A stretch of 64,000 nucleotides of DNA from Garcia nutans. Its lineage: Eukaryota > Streptophyta > Magnoliopsida > Malpighiales > Euphorbiaceae. Of the stretch, positions 43,915-54,420 are shown piece by piece. The DNA lies in the NCBI GenBank assembly GCA_947685225.1, contig CANTUV010000024.1:58618001-58682000 (forward strand), given 5' to 3'. A program made the position numbers and the translations under genes. How positions within the stretch are numbered: the stretch's first letter is position 1; every line of letters begins with the position of its first letter. Below the pieces are notes generated by a model that was not told the DNA's origin, did no database searches, and was given only the letters and a program-made list of their open reading frames with translations.

Positions 43915-46493
43915 TGTAATATCTCCATATATGCCCTAGAAGTTTTGAATGTTGTTGTTGTTGTTTTAAAAATTGGATTTAATGTAGGTGTCAATTTGCA
44001 AGAGAAAAGAATTAGGAAAGTGTATATGTTGATTATATTGTAATATATATAACATATAAGTTGGTCAAATGAAGAGTCAAGGGGGGAAGAGATATTTATC
44101 TTGTTGAATATGAAATTACCTAAATGGGCTTATAAGTTAAAAGAGAGTTAGAGCAAATGGTTAAGGGCATTGAGGTAATTTTCTTTTGGAAATCTCTTGG
44201 TGGAGATTTAAAGAAGAAGAGGAAGTTGACTTTATTTATTTTCATTTCTTCTCTTTTCCTTAGTGGTGGCCGGCTCTCCAAAACCAAAGAACAAGAGTTG
44301 ATTTTTGTTGTTCCAAAATCAAGATTGAAGAGAGAATCAAGGAATCAAGTTGAAGATTTGTGGAATTCAACAACTTTGGTAAGTTCTTTTTTTTGATTTC
44401 TTTTATTCTTTTGTAGAGGTATTTTAAGTGAATTAGGGTTTGTTGATTTGATGATGAGAGGTGTTTGTGATGTGTTTTCAAGTGTTAAATTTGGTTTTAA
44501 GTTAAGAGGTTAAATAGGTGTTGTTGTTGGAAGTGGTGGATGTTGATTTTGAAAGATTATGAATGATGTTGGATTTAGGGTTTTGAAGTAGTTGTGTTTA
44601 AATGTAATGTTAATGTGTTGTTAAAGTGATTATTGTGATGATTGTGTAAGATATGTGTTATGTTATTGATTGTATCCATTTGAATGAGATTAATGTTGTG
44701 CAAAAAGTGTGTGAATGCAATTGAAAGAGTGTTGGCTTTGGTTAGGGTGTTGTTCATGAGTGACACGGCCAAAAGCAAGGAGAGACACGGCCAATTCATG
44801 AGAGACATGGCCAAGTCAAGGAAATTTAGCCCGTGTTGGATTGATTTTGGAGAGACACGGCCGTGTCTTATGCATGTGTTTGCTACTGCCAAAATTGTGT
44901 TGAGAGACACGGCCACAAGCTTGGCCGTGTCCCTCAAGTGTGCTGCCCGTGTCCCTCAAATGTGTTAGTTAAGGTTTTTATTATTTGTTTTTCTTGCATT
45001 GGTTTGATTCTCCAAAGGTATTTTTGTACCTAAACCTAAACATAAACACATTTAAAATAATAATGATCCAAACAAATGTATGTGGAACATACATTCATAT
45101 GATGTTGAGATGTTAGCACACATTTGATGATAATGATGAAGCATATGAACAATGTTAGGCTACATGCATTGTGAATGGTAATATGATATGTACTTTGAAA
45201 TGTGGTATCAATAATGCATATGATATTACATGATTAAGGTTAGGTATTATGCATTGTAAACTTGTGAATGGCAATGTGTTATAGGAATAATGTATCTTGA
45301 AATGTTATACCAATGATGATGCTATGTGAATAACATGAATTGTGATTTGAGATATAGTGAGATGTAAGATCAATGTGTTTGGTGATAATGATGCAAATGT
45401 AATTGAAGCCATTGTGATTGGCTATGTTGATGCAATTGAAAGAAATAAGGCATGTTGCCTAAATGATTATGAGAATTGAGAATGGAAATGATAATTAAAT
45501 AATAATTGAATTGTGTGGCTAATGTGTTATTCCATTTTCAGAGTATGTTGTTGGTGGCATGCCTAATAATGGTAACAATCTCTTGAAGTTAGGTTGGATT
45601 TGATCTTTGAAGCCTAATTGAGATGTTGCAACCCTTGAAGCTAGGTTGGATTGGTTCTTGAAGCCAAGTTGGGTTGATGCTTAGCATGCTTTGCTCCCCT
45701 TGAAGCTTGGTTGAACCTAAATCCTTGAAGCCTAGTTGGGATTATGATAATGATAAATGTGATAACAAAACCAAAGCATTAACTCTGAAAATTGAATAGC
45801 ATATTAGTGTGTTTTGGGCCCATGCTTGTCTTTGTTTAATGTGAGTCATGAATGATAACTTGATTGATTAATGAAGGAGATGGAAAGATGTTGAAATGTG
45901 GTATGTTTATATGGTTGTGATTTGTGATGTGCAAAGGTGTGATGTTAGCTTTTTACCTATGTTGTTGCCTTTATTGATAACATGTGTGACATTGCATTGC
46001 ACTAGAGCATAATATTAGCATGATTTGTCTTACTAAGCCGTTGGCTTAGCGCGATAGTGTTGATCGCGCAGGTAACAGAGTTGAACTCGAGAGCTCCTCG
46101 AGACCGAGTGAGAGTAGAAATTGAAGAGTTTATTTTGGGACTTAAAGATCAGAGAAAGCTGCCAATCATGTATAACTTCTTTATATTTTGTAAATATTGT
46201 TTATAATGTGAATATATATATATATATATATTTAAATATGGATTTAAATGCTTTCATATATGTAATTATTTTATAAATTCCGCTGCGTACTAAATAAACA
46301 TATTTATATCTACTTTGTTTTATTTTACAAGTTAATTACTTATTATCTATATTGTATACTGAAAAAGATTATGATATCATTTAAAAAGGTGTTCTTGAAT
46401 GTTAAGAAAAATACGTAGCATTCCTATATTCGATACATGTATACTACATTGTGGTGTATGTAGTGTGTATGTATTGGGTGTGGGGGTGTTACA
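43915..46493 (+). repeat. 3' LTR of element B
   Basis: 2579 bp, almost identical to 36536-39115. Differences noted by eye are mainly transitions plus length changes in the (GTT)n and (AT)n runs. Followed by TSD ttgag and the resumed D unit 2 gag. Confidence 0.95.
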
Positions 46494-46613
46494 TTGAGGA
46501 TCTAACGAAACTTGTTCCGCAGAAGGTTCTGATGGCTGCTGATTTCCCACACTAGCTTGACTGTGTGAGGACGCAGCTTGATCCTCGGCACTTTGACGGG
46601 ATTCAGAGGCCAT
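46494..46613 (-). pseudogene. D unit 2 gag, N-terminal piece cut off by element B
   Basis: ATG at 46613 (MASESRQSAEDQ). The piece runs about 38 codons to the TSD, where element B begins. The remainder continues at 36535. The protein matches unit 1 gag (MVSESRQGAEDQ). Confidence 0.85.
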
Positions 46614-46730
46614 CTTGTACCTTTAAACATTAAAAATCAACTGCATCAAATATTTATTCAATTGTATAGTTCACATAGCATTGGCAATTGTACTTTTTTT
46701 TTAACCCACAACTTAGAACCATTTAAACTT

Positions 46731-46742
46731 GCTCTGATACCA
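46731..46742 (-). other. primer binding site, D unit 2
   Basis: Minus-strand TGGTATCAGAGC, 5 bp inside LTR3, with the leader reaching the gag ATG at 46613. Confidence 0.83.
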
Positions 46743-46747
46743 CTAAT

Positions 46748-48914
46748 TGTAATACCCTCTACATAGTTCATACACTTAGCTACATAGGAGATGTCACCTA
46801 ACATTCACAATTTCTCTATACATATGTCTATGTATGTACTAAAGAAATAAAATCATAATACTTTTAAGCATTAATGCAATTGTTAAGTTTTCTATATTAC
46901 ACACATATATCTATATATCTATAAAGAACTCTTAATGAAAACTTACATTATTATAAAATTCTTAAACTACTCTTAAACTAGTATAACTGTCATACAAAAT
47001 TATAAAGTTTTGCTATGTGAACCATAAAGATTACAATATTTATAATATTTTTCATTGAACCTTGATGATGCAGTTGATCAAGAACGTAAGTCTCTCACTC
47101 TGCGGTCTCAACCCTCCTTGTTTGATCTGCGAGTCAGAAAATAATTCTAACACGCTAAGAAAAGCTTAGTAGTGCTTATGTATTTATAATATGCAAGAAA
47201 ATTTAATGAAAAGAGATCTAATCATTAAATAATTTAGAAACATCGAATTGCATTACTTTCTGAATGTTAAATAAAGAAATTAATCAATTCCTTGTAAATT
47301 GAAATGCTAAACACAATTAGATTCAGAATTGAGTAATTTATCATCAACTGAATAGCACATTATTTCACTATAGATAACTACTTTAATTATGCCCATACAC
47401 ACTGAACTCAGATTCTAGATTTGGATAACGGGTCACTGATGGCAATTTAATGCCACTGTATAGAATTTTGGCCAATGGCTCACTATGGCACGAATGCTCA
47501 CTGAGTATGATGACAAAGAGTGTTTATTGATGGCACAGAGTACCCACTAACACTTTGAATATTCTCCCTTTTGGCTAGTAATTCAATCCCAAGCTAGATC
47601 TAAAATCATTATAATTATGGCAATTCATTAGTTTGTAGTTAACACTGAATTGTGTATATCATATCAATGAAATAATACTTTCATCAACATTTAGTGTTAT
47701 ATATATTTGTCACAAATTCAAAGTTTATCACTTTTTTCTCATACTTTTAACACATACACATGAATTATCAACACAACAGTAATATACATAAACATATTAG
47801 CTTCATCCTAGGCCCGTATATCACAAAATACAAGTTAAAAACATCATCCAGGTACCCCACGACCGTGACATCTCAACCCCACACCTGTGGGATGCAAAAT
47901 GAAGCTGTTAGAAATGCTCTATTTTTATTAAAATTCTTAAAGAAACAGTCACGCTTTCAATGCCACGGTCGTGGCCACGACCGTGGCATTGATTTTGGGT
48001 ATGTTTTCAGAGTAATTCTTCCTCCAACAGTTCCAACTTTGATGCCACGCCCGTGGCATCCCAAAATCATGTGTTCTGCACTTTTAACTTCATTAAACAC
48101 AAACATATTGAAAATCTAAGATAATAATGTATCAAACTCAAAATTTTAATATAAAAAGAATTCATATCAAATATTTTACTACAACTTCACTTAATCAAGC
48201 TTTCAACCATTTCATATGGATAAAAACAACATCAAACCATTCAATTCTCATAAAGGTTGAGTTAAGAATCAAACCCATCATATAAAGGTTATTTTTCACT
48301 CATCAATCCCTTTAATCAATATTTTTAAGAAATATATCATTATAAATAATAAATTATTAAAACTCATAAAAATTCATATATTTGCAAATTATAAATCAAA
48401 AGCACATACCTCTTCAAAGTCTTCTTTTTCTCTAATTACTTGTTAATAATCTCAACTTTCCATCTTAATCTTCTCAAAACTTATAACTAAACATTATTTT
48501 CTCTTAGGTTTTGATCAAAATCTTGGAAGGAAGAGAGAAAGAAGGAGTTTTGATGGTGAAAATGGTGATGAACGTGGGAAGAAGAAGAGGAAAGAAAGAA
48601 AGAAAGAAAGAAAAGCCTCTATAGCATTACAACTATCCACACACACAAACACACACACACACACGCACACACACACAGACACACACACACACACATATAT
48701 ATTAATCTGGTGTGGCCAATCTCATCTTAGTTATGGTGCACCCTCTTTCTTATCTTTTGATTTTAATTCGATTTGAAATCTCGTAAAACCGTAAAAATAA
48801 ATAATTTTTTCGGTAAATTTTTGAAATCTACTATTTACATCACTTATATCACAATTCGCTATTCATTATCACTATTAATTTAAAAGTTTATTATCTAAAC
48901 TTTTAAACATTACA
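46748..48914 (-). repeat. D LTR3 (5' LTR of unit 2)
   Basis: Left end tgtaataccctctacatag, right end attaca, 2167 bp. Carries the CCACGACCGTGG cluster (47850-48065, one unit shorter than in LTR1), a donor-like gtatgtgc near 48410 (minus) and an interrupted (CA)n run (about 48640-48694). Followed by TSD atcca and the second half of C2. Confidence 0.88.
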
Positions 48915-50397
48915 ATCCATATATTTTGAATCATCATCATATATTTCACATAGTTCACATTATGCAAATCACAACATTACTTTCATACACCAACAATATA
49001 GTAAGTAACTTAACACATTTTCCAATCAAATGTATTAAGTCCTAATATCTTGTAAATATGAACAATTATTCAAAGTTTGTACTTACCTCTAAGAGCAACA
49101 AACACCAATTCCAATCTCTTCTTTCAAGATAACCGTCAACACTTGGATTAGGATAGCTCAAATCTCTTTAAAGCCTAAACCAAAGGTGATTATACATACT
49201 TACTTAATGATACACATAGGAAATAAAGAAAAGCACTATCTAAGGCAAACTTTACACTTGACACTCTCAACAACACTGGCTTGCCCATAACCGTGCTCTA
49301 AACCCATAACACAGAAGCTTTGACACACTCAGTGACATGGGCGTGTCCTTGTATGTGTCAATACTCTAACAACACAATAGCTATGACACGCTTAGCGATA
49401 TGGGCGTGTCACTGGTCGTGTCAATACTATAATAACACAGAAGCTGTGACACGCTCAGTGACATGGGCATGTCACTTATCATGGCACCCGTTCTGAAAAT
49501 AGAACCATCGACATGCCCAAAGCATGGCCGTGCTACTGGGCGTGTCAGGCCAAAACCTGATATCGTCACAAAAACAGCCGCATCCAATTATCATCTTTCA
49601 ATACCCTTTTTAACTCCAAACCAACATAACCAAAACCATCATAATACCACATGACACTATATAAACATCAAACTAACTCAAACACAATCAACAATACATA
49701 ATCATAACCATATTTCATAACTCAAAACTTACACAATCCACAATTCTTATTTTCTTCACCAAACTTAATCTTTCTTCAATCCAACCCCAAAATCATAGCA
49801 AACTAGACAAAAGAACTTCAAACACAATTTCAACCATAAATACAACTACATCAAACATCCAACAAACACATAAACACACTCTTAAAGAAAATCAAAGAAA
49901 CAAGTTGGATACTTACCAATTATGAAAAAAAAAATTCTTAAAACTCCAACTTGATCACTTGAAATCATTCAATAGCTTGAGTTAGGAAGAACAAAATCTC
50001 TTTCCCTTGATAAAGATGGTGACCGGCTCTCTTGGAGAAGAAAGAAGAAGATGAAGATGGAAATAGCAAGAGTCAACAACTCATTCAATACTTTCCATAA
50101 AACCACACAAATCCCTTCTTTTAATCTCCACCAAGCAAATATATTAATATAATATACCTAAAACTAAATATCCCCTTCCACTAACAATAATTAATATCTA
50201 ATTAAATAATTAAATATCATTTGACCATAATAAAAGATCGACTTGTATATATTGTATATATCTCCATATGCATAACATATACACATCTTTCTTTTCTCTT
50301 TTCCTTTTCACTTAATCAAATATATACACTAATCATTTAATTATTTTTCAACAATTAGTATTTCTAAAATTTTGGGGTATAATATGGGATATTACAA
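48915..50397 (-). repeat. LTR C2, right part (5' portion of the LTR)
   Basis: Continues 22913 across the D array. Contains three 63-bp repeat units (49322, 49385, 49448), a donor-like gtaag at 49916 (minus) after an AG-rich stretch, and ends ggatattaca at 50397, the TG...CA start of this LTR family. The next base returns to G integrase. Confidence 0.75.
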
Positions 50398-51348
50398 TGG
50401 CCATTATTTTTATGTATTCATCCGGCACTAACTAATTCTCCAATGCCACTCTAAGTGAAGAACTACAACTTTCATTGGTAGAACAACATCATGCCCATAA
50501 ACTAAAGAAATGGAGAAACCTTTGTGGCACTTCTCTTTAAGGTTCTATAAGCTTATAGTGTCTGATAAAATCTTGTCCTAATCTCTAGGATTATCCTCCA
50601 ACATGTTCTCCAGAATATTTATAAGGATTTTGTTGGATGCCTCAGCTTGCCCATTGGCCTTGGGATAATGAGGAGTAGAATTTACCATAATACTTAAGGA
50701 AATCCTTCATCTCGTCCCTTATAAATATTGTTCCTTGATCATTAGTTATGTTTGGAAAATATTGAATCTGATATTAATATGCTCATTGATGAATTGTATA
50801 ACGTCCTGTTGTTCTGCTTTCTTCATTGATAAAGCCTCCACTCACTTTGTAAAATAATCTGTAGCCACGATTAAGAAATTGTGTCCCTTGAAAGAAGATG
50901 GATATATTTTCATAATTAAATCAATAGCCCAATCACGGAATGGCCAAGGTTTGACTGTGACATGTATGTCTTATGCTGACACTCTTTGAATGCTTCCATA
51001 TTTCTAGCACTGGTGACAACCCTTAGCATAGGTGATATAATATTTCAAAATAGATGGTCAAAAATAGCCATGTCTCAGGATTAATTATCTCATCTTCACC
51101 CCAACTTAGTGTGCTCCACACACTCCTTCATGCACTTGCTTCATCACTTCAAAAGCCTCAGGATGGGCTAAACACCTTAACAATAACCCATCTTACCTTT
51201 CCCTGTATAATTCATTATTTTTCAAGACATAATTCAATGCTTGGATCTTAATTCAATGTGGAGTTTTTCAATTGGGATAATCCAAATACCTATTGATTTT
51301 TTATCTCCAATCTCCAACCACATTAACATCCAGTGAAAAAGACTCTAC
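50398..51348 (-). pseudogene. element G integrase remnant
   Basis: Translation with stops shows an integrase core: FLIVATDYFTK, stop, VEA near 50860 (a TGG now TGA), and PHYPKANGQAEASNK near 50650 with the catalytic Glu kept. Upstream pieces of a zinc-binding region are faint. The C-terminal part would continue left of element C but is not clearly found. Type follows Tat-lineage elements. Confidence 0.65.
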
Positions 51349-51915
51349 CTATATACCACTTTTGTTAATTGAAGGATGATTTTTCCTTTGTACTATAATC
51401 AACTTTTCCGTTAATTCTTCAGTCATCCTCAATCCTGATATAATTTGAGCTAATTCATTTGCTTCCCAATTCTCTTCTCGTGGAATGTGCATAAAGCCAA
51501 CTTCACCAAAGTTATTTATTTGTTGAATTAATGTAGTGAAATATGGAGTTAAAAGTATACTATTACACTTATTTTCCCTAGCCATCTACTTTAACATCGG
51601 TTGAGAATCTCCCATTATCATCACATTTTTAGCTTTCAAATCTTGCAGTATCTTAAAACCGATCACCAATGCTTCATACTCAGCCTGATTATTAGTACAT
51701 TCAAATCCTAAGTAAAATGGCAACTTTGTTTTAACCCCATCTGGTGCTATAATTACAACCCCAGCGCCAGTTGCTGCAATGATACTAGATCCATCAAACT
51801 TTAAAATCCACATATCAATTTCCATAGAGAACATAGGTAGCTCATCATTATCACTATACTGCATAAAAGAAGGGTGATCTGCCAAGAAATCTGCCACTAT
51901 TTGACATTTTAACAA
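51349..51915 (-). pseudogene. element G second (archaeal-type) RNase H remnant
   Basis: From 51915 leftward: VADFLADHP, WILKFDGSS, GAGVVIIAPDG, NNQAEYEALVIGFKI, then GDSQPMLK with a stop, continuing to IPREENWEANELA. The FDGS Asp, the EYEAL Glu and the GDSQ Asp are the RNase H catalytic set. This extra domain between pol RNase H and integrase defines the Tat lineage. Confidence 0.75.
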
Positions 51916-51933
51916 TTTATGAGGAAAGTATAC

Positions 51934-53243
51934 AATAAAAACTAAGCCTTAGTCCCAAACAAGTTGGGGTCGGCTGTATGGATCCTCAACAAAATAAGCT
52001 CAAAAGACACCAAAAAAGATACTCCAGCCTTAGGCCCCTTCCAAGACACGGATTTTACGTCTCCATTCAAGTCTGTCATTAATCAAATCCGCATCAAGAT
52101 CTAAGGCACGTAAGTCTCTTGCTATCACCTCATTCCACACAGTTTTAGGTCTTCCACGACCTCTAGCCCCTTCAATCAACAAATTCTCACACTTACGAAC
52201 CGCAGCATTAGGAGGTCTTCTTAAAACATGCCCATACCATCTAAGTCTTTCTTCCCTCACCTTATCTCCGACATCCGCTACTTGGACTTTTTGTTGAATA
52301 TGAACATTCTTAATTTTGTCCAGTCTGGTATGTCCATACATCCATCTTAGTATCCTCATTTCTGCCACACTCATCTTATGCAAATGTTGTCCCGTTGGTG
52401 CCCAACACTCACTACCATAGAGCATCACAGGTCTAACAACCGTCCTATAGAATTTACCTTTCACTTTTAGAGGTATTTTCTTATCACATAGAACCCCAGT
52501 CGCACCCTTCCACTTCAACCACCCTACCTGTATTCTGTGAGCCACATCTTCATCTATACGACCATCATTTTGGAACACTGAACCCAAATATTTGAACTGC
52601 TTGGTTTTAGGAACCAAAACTCCATCCAACTTAACCTTATGTTCCTGCTTCTTCCTTAGACTGAACTCACAGTGCATATATTCCGTTTTACTCCTACTTA
52701 ACTTAAAACCCTTGTCCTCGAGGGTTTTTCTCCACACTTCCAACTTACGGTTTACACCAGCACTAGTCTCATCAATTAAAATAATATCATCAGCAAACAA
52801 CATACACCAAGGAACATTGTCTTGTATGCTTCTGGTTAGCTCATCCATAACCAGGGTAAATAAATATGGACTCATGGCCGAACCTTGATGCAATCCGGTA
52901 GTAATGGGGAAAGCCTCAGTGTCTCCACCAGGTGTTTTCACACTAGTGGATGCATTCTCATACATGTCCTTGATGATGTTGATATATTTGCCGCTGACTC
53001 CTTTCCTCTTCAAAACCCACCATAACACTTCTCTTCGTACTCTATCATAGGCTTTCTCCAAGTCAATAAATACCATGTGGAGATCTTTCTTCTTCTCTTG
53101 ATACAATTCCATTAGTCTTCTTAGAAGAGAAATAGCCTCCATGGTAGATCTCCCTAGCATAAACCCAAACTGATTCTCCGAAACTCTTGTAAGCTTCCTC
53201 AATCTGTGTTCAATAATAATTTCCCATAATTTCATAGTATGGC
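51934..53243 (-). mobile_element. 5'-truncated RTE-type LINE with perfect 17-bp TSD
   Basis: Flanked by identical ttatgaggaaagtatac at 51917-51933 and 53244-53260. Inserted on the minus strand between the two RNase H domains of G. The 3' end contains cccaaacaagttggggtcgg, a hallmark of plant RTE 3' UTRs, and ends in an AT-rich aataaaaac tail. Endonuclease and N-terminal RT are missing through 5' truncation. The intact frame and perfect TSD mean that it is much younger than G. Confidence 0.88.
52030..53235 (-). CDS. RTE-type LINE reverse transcriptase, C-terminal part
   Basis: 401 codons, ATG at 53235, stop at 52030. The real frame extends two codons upstream (HT before MKLWE), so the ATG is internal to the original RT. 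RT motifs: ENQFGFMLGRST, FIDLEKAYDRV, GLHQGSAMSPYLF, the catalytic LFADDIILID (Ala-Asp-Asp), SKTEYMHCEF and LGSVFQNDG. The tail RLRWYGHVLRRP and GRGRPKTVWNEV is typical of plant RTE elements. No endonuclease is present, so it is not autonomous. Confidence 0.88.
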   Translation of the reverse strand: MKLWEIIIEHRLRKLTRVSENQFGFMLGRSTMEAISLLRRLMELYQEKKKDLHMVFIDLEKAYDRVRREVLWWVLKRKGVSGKYINIIKDMYENASTSVKTPGGDTEAFPITTGLHQGSAMSPYLFTLVMDELTRSIQDNVPWCMLFADDIILIDETSAGVNRKLEVWRKTLEDKGFKLSRSKTEYMHCEFSLRKKQEHKVKLDGVLVPKTKQFKYLGSVFQNDGRIDEDVAHRIQVGWLKWKGATGVLCDKKIPLKVKGKFYRTVVRPVMLYGSECWAPTGQHLHKMSVAEMRILRWMYGHTRLDKIKNVHIQQKVQVADVGDKVREERLRWYGHVLRRPPNAAVRKCENLLIEGARGRGRPKTVWNEVIARDLRALDLDADLINDRLEWRRKIRVLEGA

Positions 53244-53260
53244 TTATGAGGAAAGTATAC

Positions 53261-53798
53261 TAAAGAAAATTCTGCTAAATCTATAGCCTACTTTCCAATT
53301 CTTCCGGTAATGAGAGGTCTATTTAGCATATATTTAATAAGGTCTGTGGTTGACACTACATACACTTTGCTTCTAGTAATGTAGTAACAAAGCTTGGTGC
53401 ATGCAAAAAACAAGGCTAGACACAGTTTCTCAATAGGAGAATATTTTACCTTTGTAGTAATCAACCGGTAGCTAAGATAATATGTAACCTGCTCTGTCCC
53501 CTGAGGATCATCTTGTGCTAATAAACATCCAATGAAATTATCAGCAACTGAAATATACATCTTTAAAAGATAACCTTCCCTTAGAGGCACTAATATTGAA
53601 GGACTCATAAGGTATTCCTTTATCTTATCAAATGCTTCTTAATGAGAACCCCAAATAAATACTTCAAAAACTTTCAGCTTCAATAATTCTGAGAAAACTT
53701 TAGTTCTCTTAGCCATATTAGAGATAAATCTCCTCAAATAATAAATCTGGCCTAAAAACTTTTGTAACACCTTTTTATTATGTGGAGGTTGAGCCTCA
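53261..53798 (-). pseudogene. element G RNase H (first) remnant
   Basis: MSPSILVPLREGYLLKMYISVADNF, GCLLAQDD, TYYLSYRL, KVKYSPIEKLCLALFFA and MLNRPLITGRIGK match the RNase H that follows RT in Ty3 elements. The first Asp (normally in YLA or YLS followed by D) is not clear. The LINE lies directly after it. Confidence 0.7.
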
Positions 53799-54420
53799 AT
53801 TATTGCCTTTGTTTTTTATTTTTAACCACTTTCACACTTCTTTGATATACCAAGAATCCTAAGAAATTTCTAGCTTGTACTCCAAATGTGCATTTTAGTG
53901 GGTTTAGCTTTAGTTTATGGATTCTCGTTCTCTCAAAGCTTTTTCTCAATTGATGGATATGGTCCTTGGCTTTCTTAGATTTGACCACTGGAACATCAAT
54001 GTACACTTCCAAAAATTTTCCAATCATATTATGAAATATAGCATTCATAGCCCTTTGATATGTTACACCAGCATTTTTTTTTATCCCAAGTGGCATTACA
54101 AGCCATTCAAAAGTTTCAATTGGAATAGGACATCTGAATGCTATTTTAGAAATGTCATCTTCTGAAATTAAGATTTGATTATATCCAGAATATTCATCCA
54201 TAAAAGATAATAATTCATTTTTATTGGCAGAATCTATCAACATATGTGCCACAGGCATAACATATACATCTTTTGGAGTAGTAGCATTTAAATCTCTAAA
54301 ATCTATAAAAATTCTTAATTTTTCATTCTTTTTCACTACTGGTACAATTTTAGAAAGCCAAGTTGCATACCTTGCAGGCCTAATAAATTAAATTTAGCCC
54401 GCAATAATTTTTCTATTTCT
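53799..54420 (-). pseudogene. element G reverse transcriptase remnant
   Basis: KLRIFIDFRDLNATTPKD, MPVAHMLIDSA, FMDEYSGYNQI, KIAFRCP and FEWLVMPLGIKKNAGVTYQRAM match Tat-lineage RT. The catalytic YIDD box reads YIDVPVVKS, so one catalytic Asp is lost. The frame is open from 54336 to 53800 but enzymatically dead. Confidence 0.82.

Larger units (their letters stand above)
36536..46493 (+). mobile_element. element B: young but defective Ty3/gypsy chromovirus nested in D unit 2 gag
   Basis: A complete LTR-PBS-gag-pol-PPT-LTR element of 9958 bp, on the + strand, in the same family as element A. The 5-bp TSD ttgag is perfect (36531-36535 and 46494-46498). The interrupted D gag resumes exactly across it (the codons before and after match unit 1 at about 29600). 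The two LTRs differ at about 19 substitutions plus a few short indels over 2.58 kb by eye, so insertion is recent. Gag-pol has several stops, so it cannot move without help. Confidence 0.95.
22914..48914 (-). mobile_element. element D: tandem Ty3/gypsy chromovirus array, LTR-int-LTR-int-LTR
   Basis: Three LTRs of nearly equal length (2182, 2176 and 2167 bp) alternate with two internal regions, all minus. The middle LTR (29854-32029) is both the 5' LTR of unit 1 and the 3' LTR of unit 2: a PBS follows on one side and a polypurine tract on the other. Each unit is about 9.1 kb once nested element B is removed from unit 2. Only the outermost ends carry the TSD. Unequal or ectopic LTR recombination is the simplest origin. 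Confidence 0.85.
22909..48919. repeat. target-site duplication of the D array (attca / atcca)
   Basis: 22909-22913 is attca and 48915-48919 is atcca. Joining the C2 pieces with one copy removed gives a sequence collinear with C1 (the aattgcattggacatacattttgaatg region near 20990), which supports a single insertion of the whole tandem unit or of its progenitor. Confidence 0.6.
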
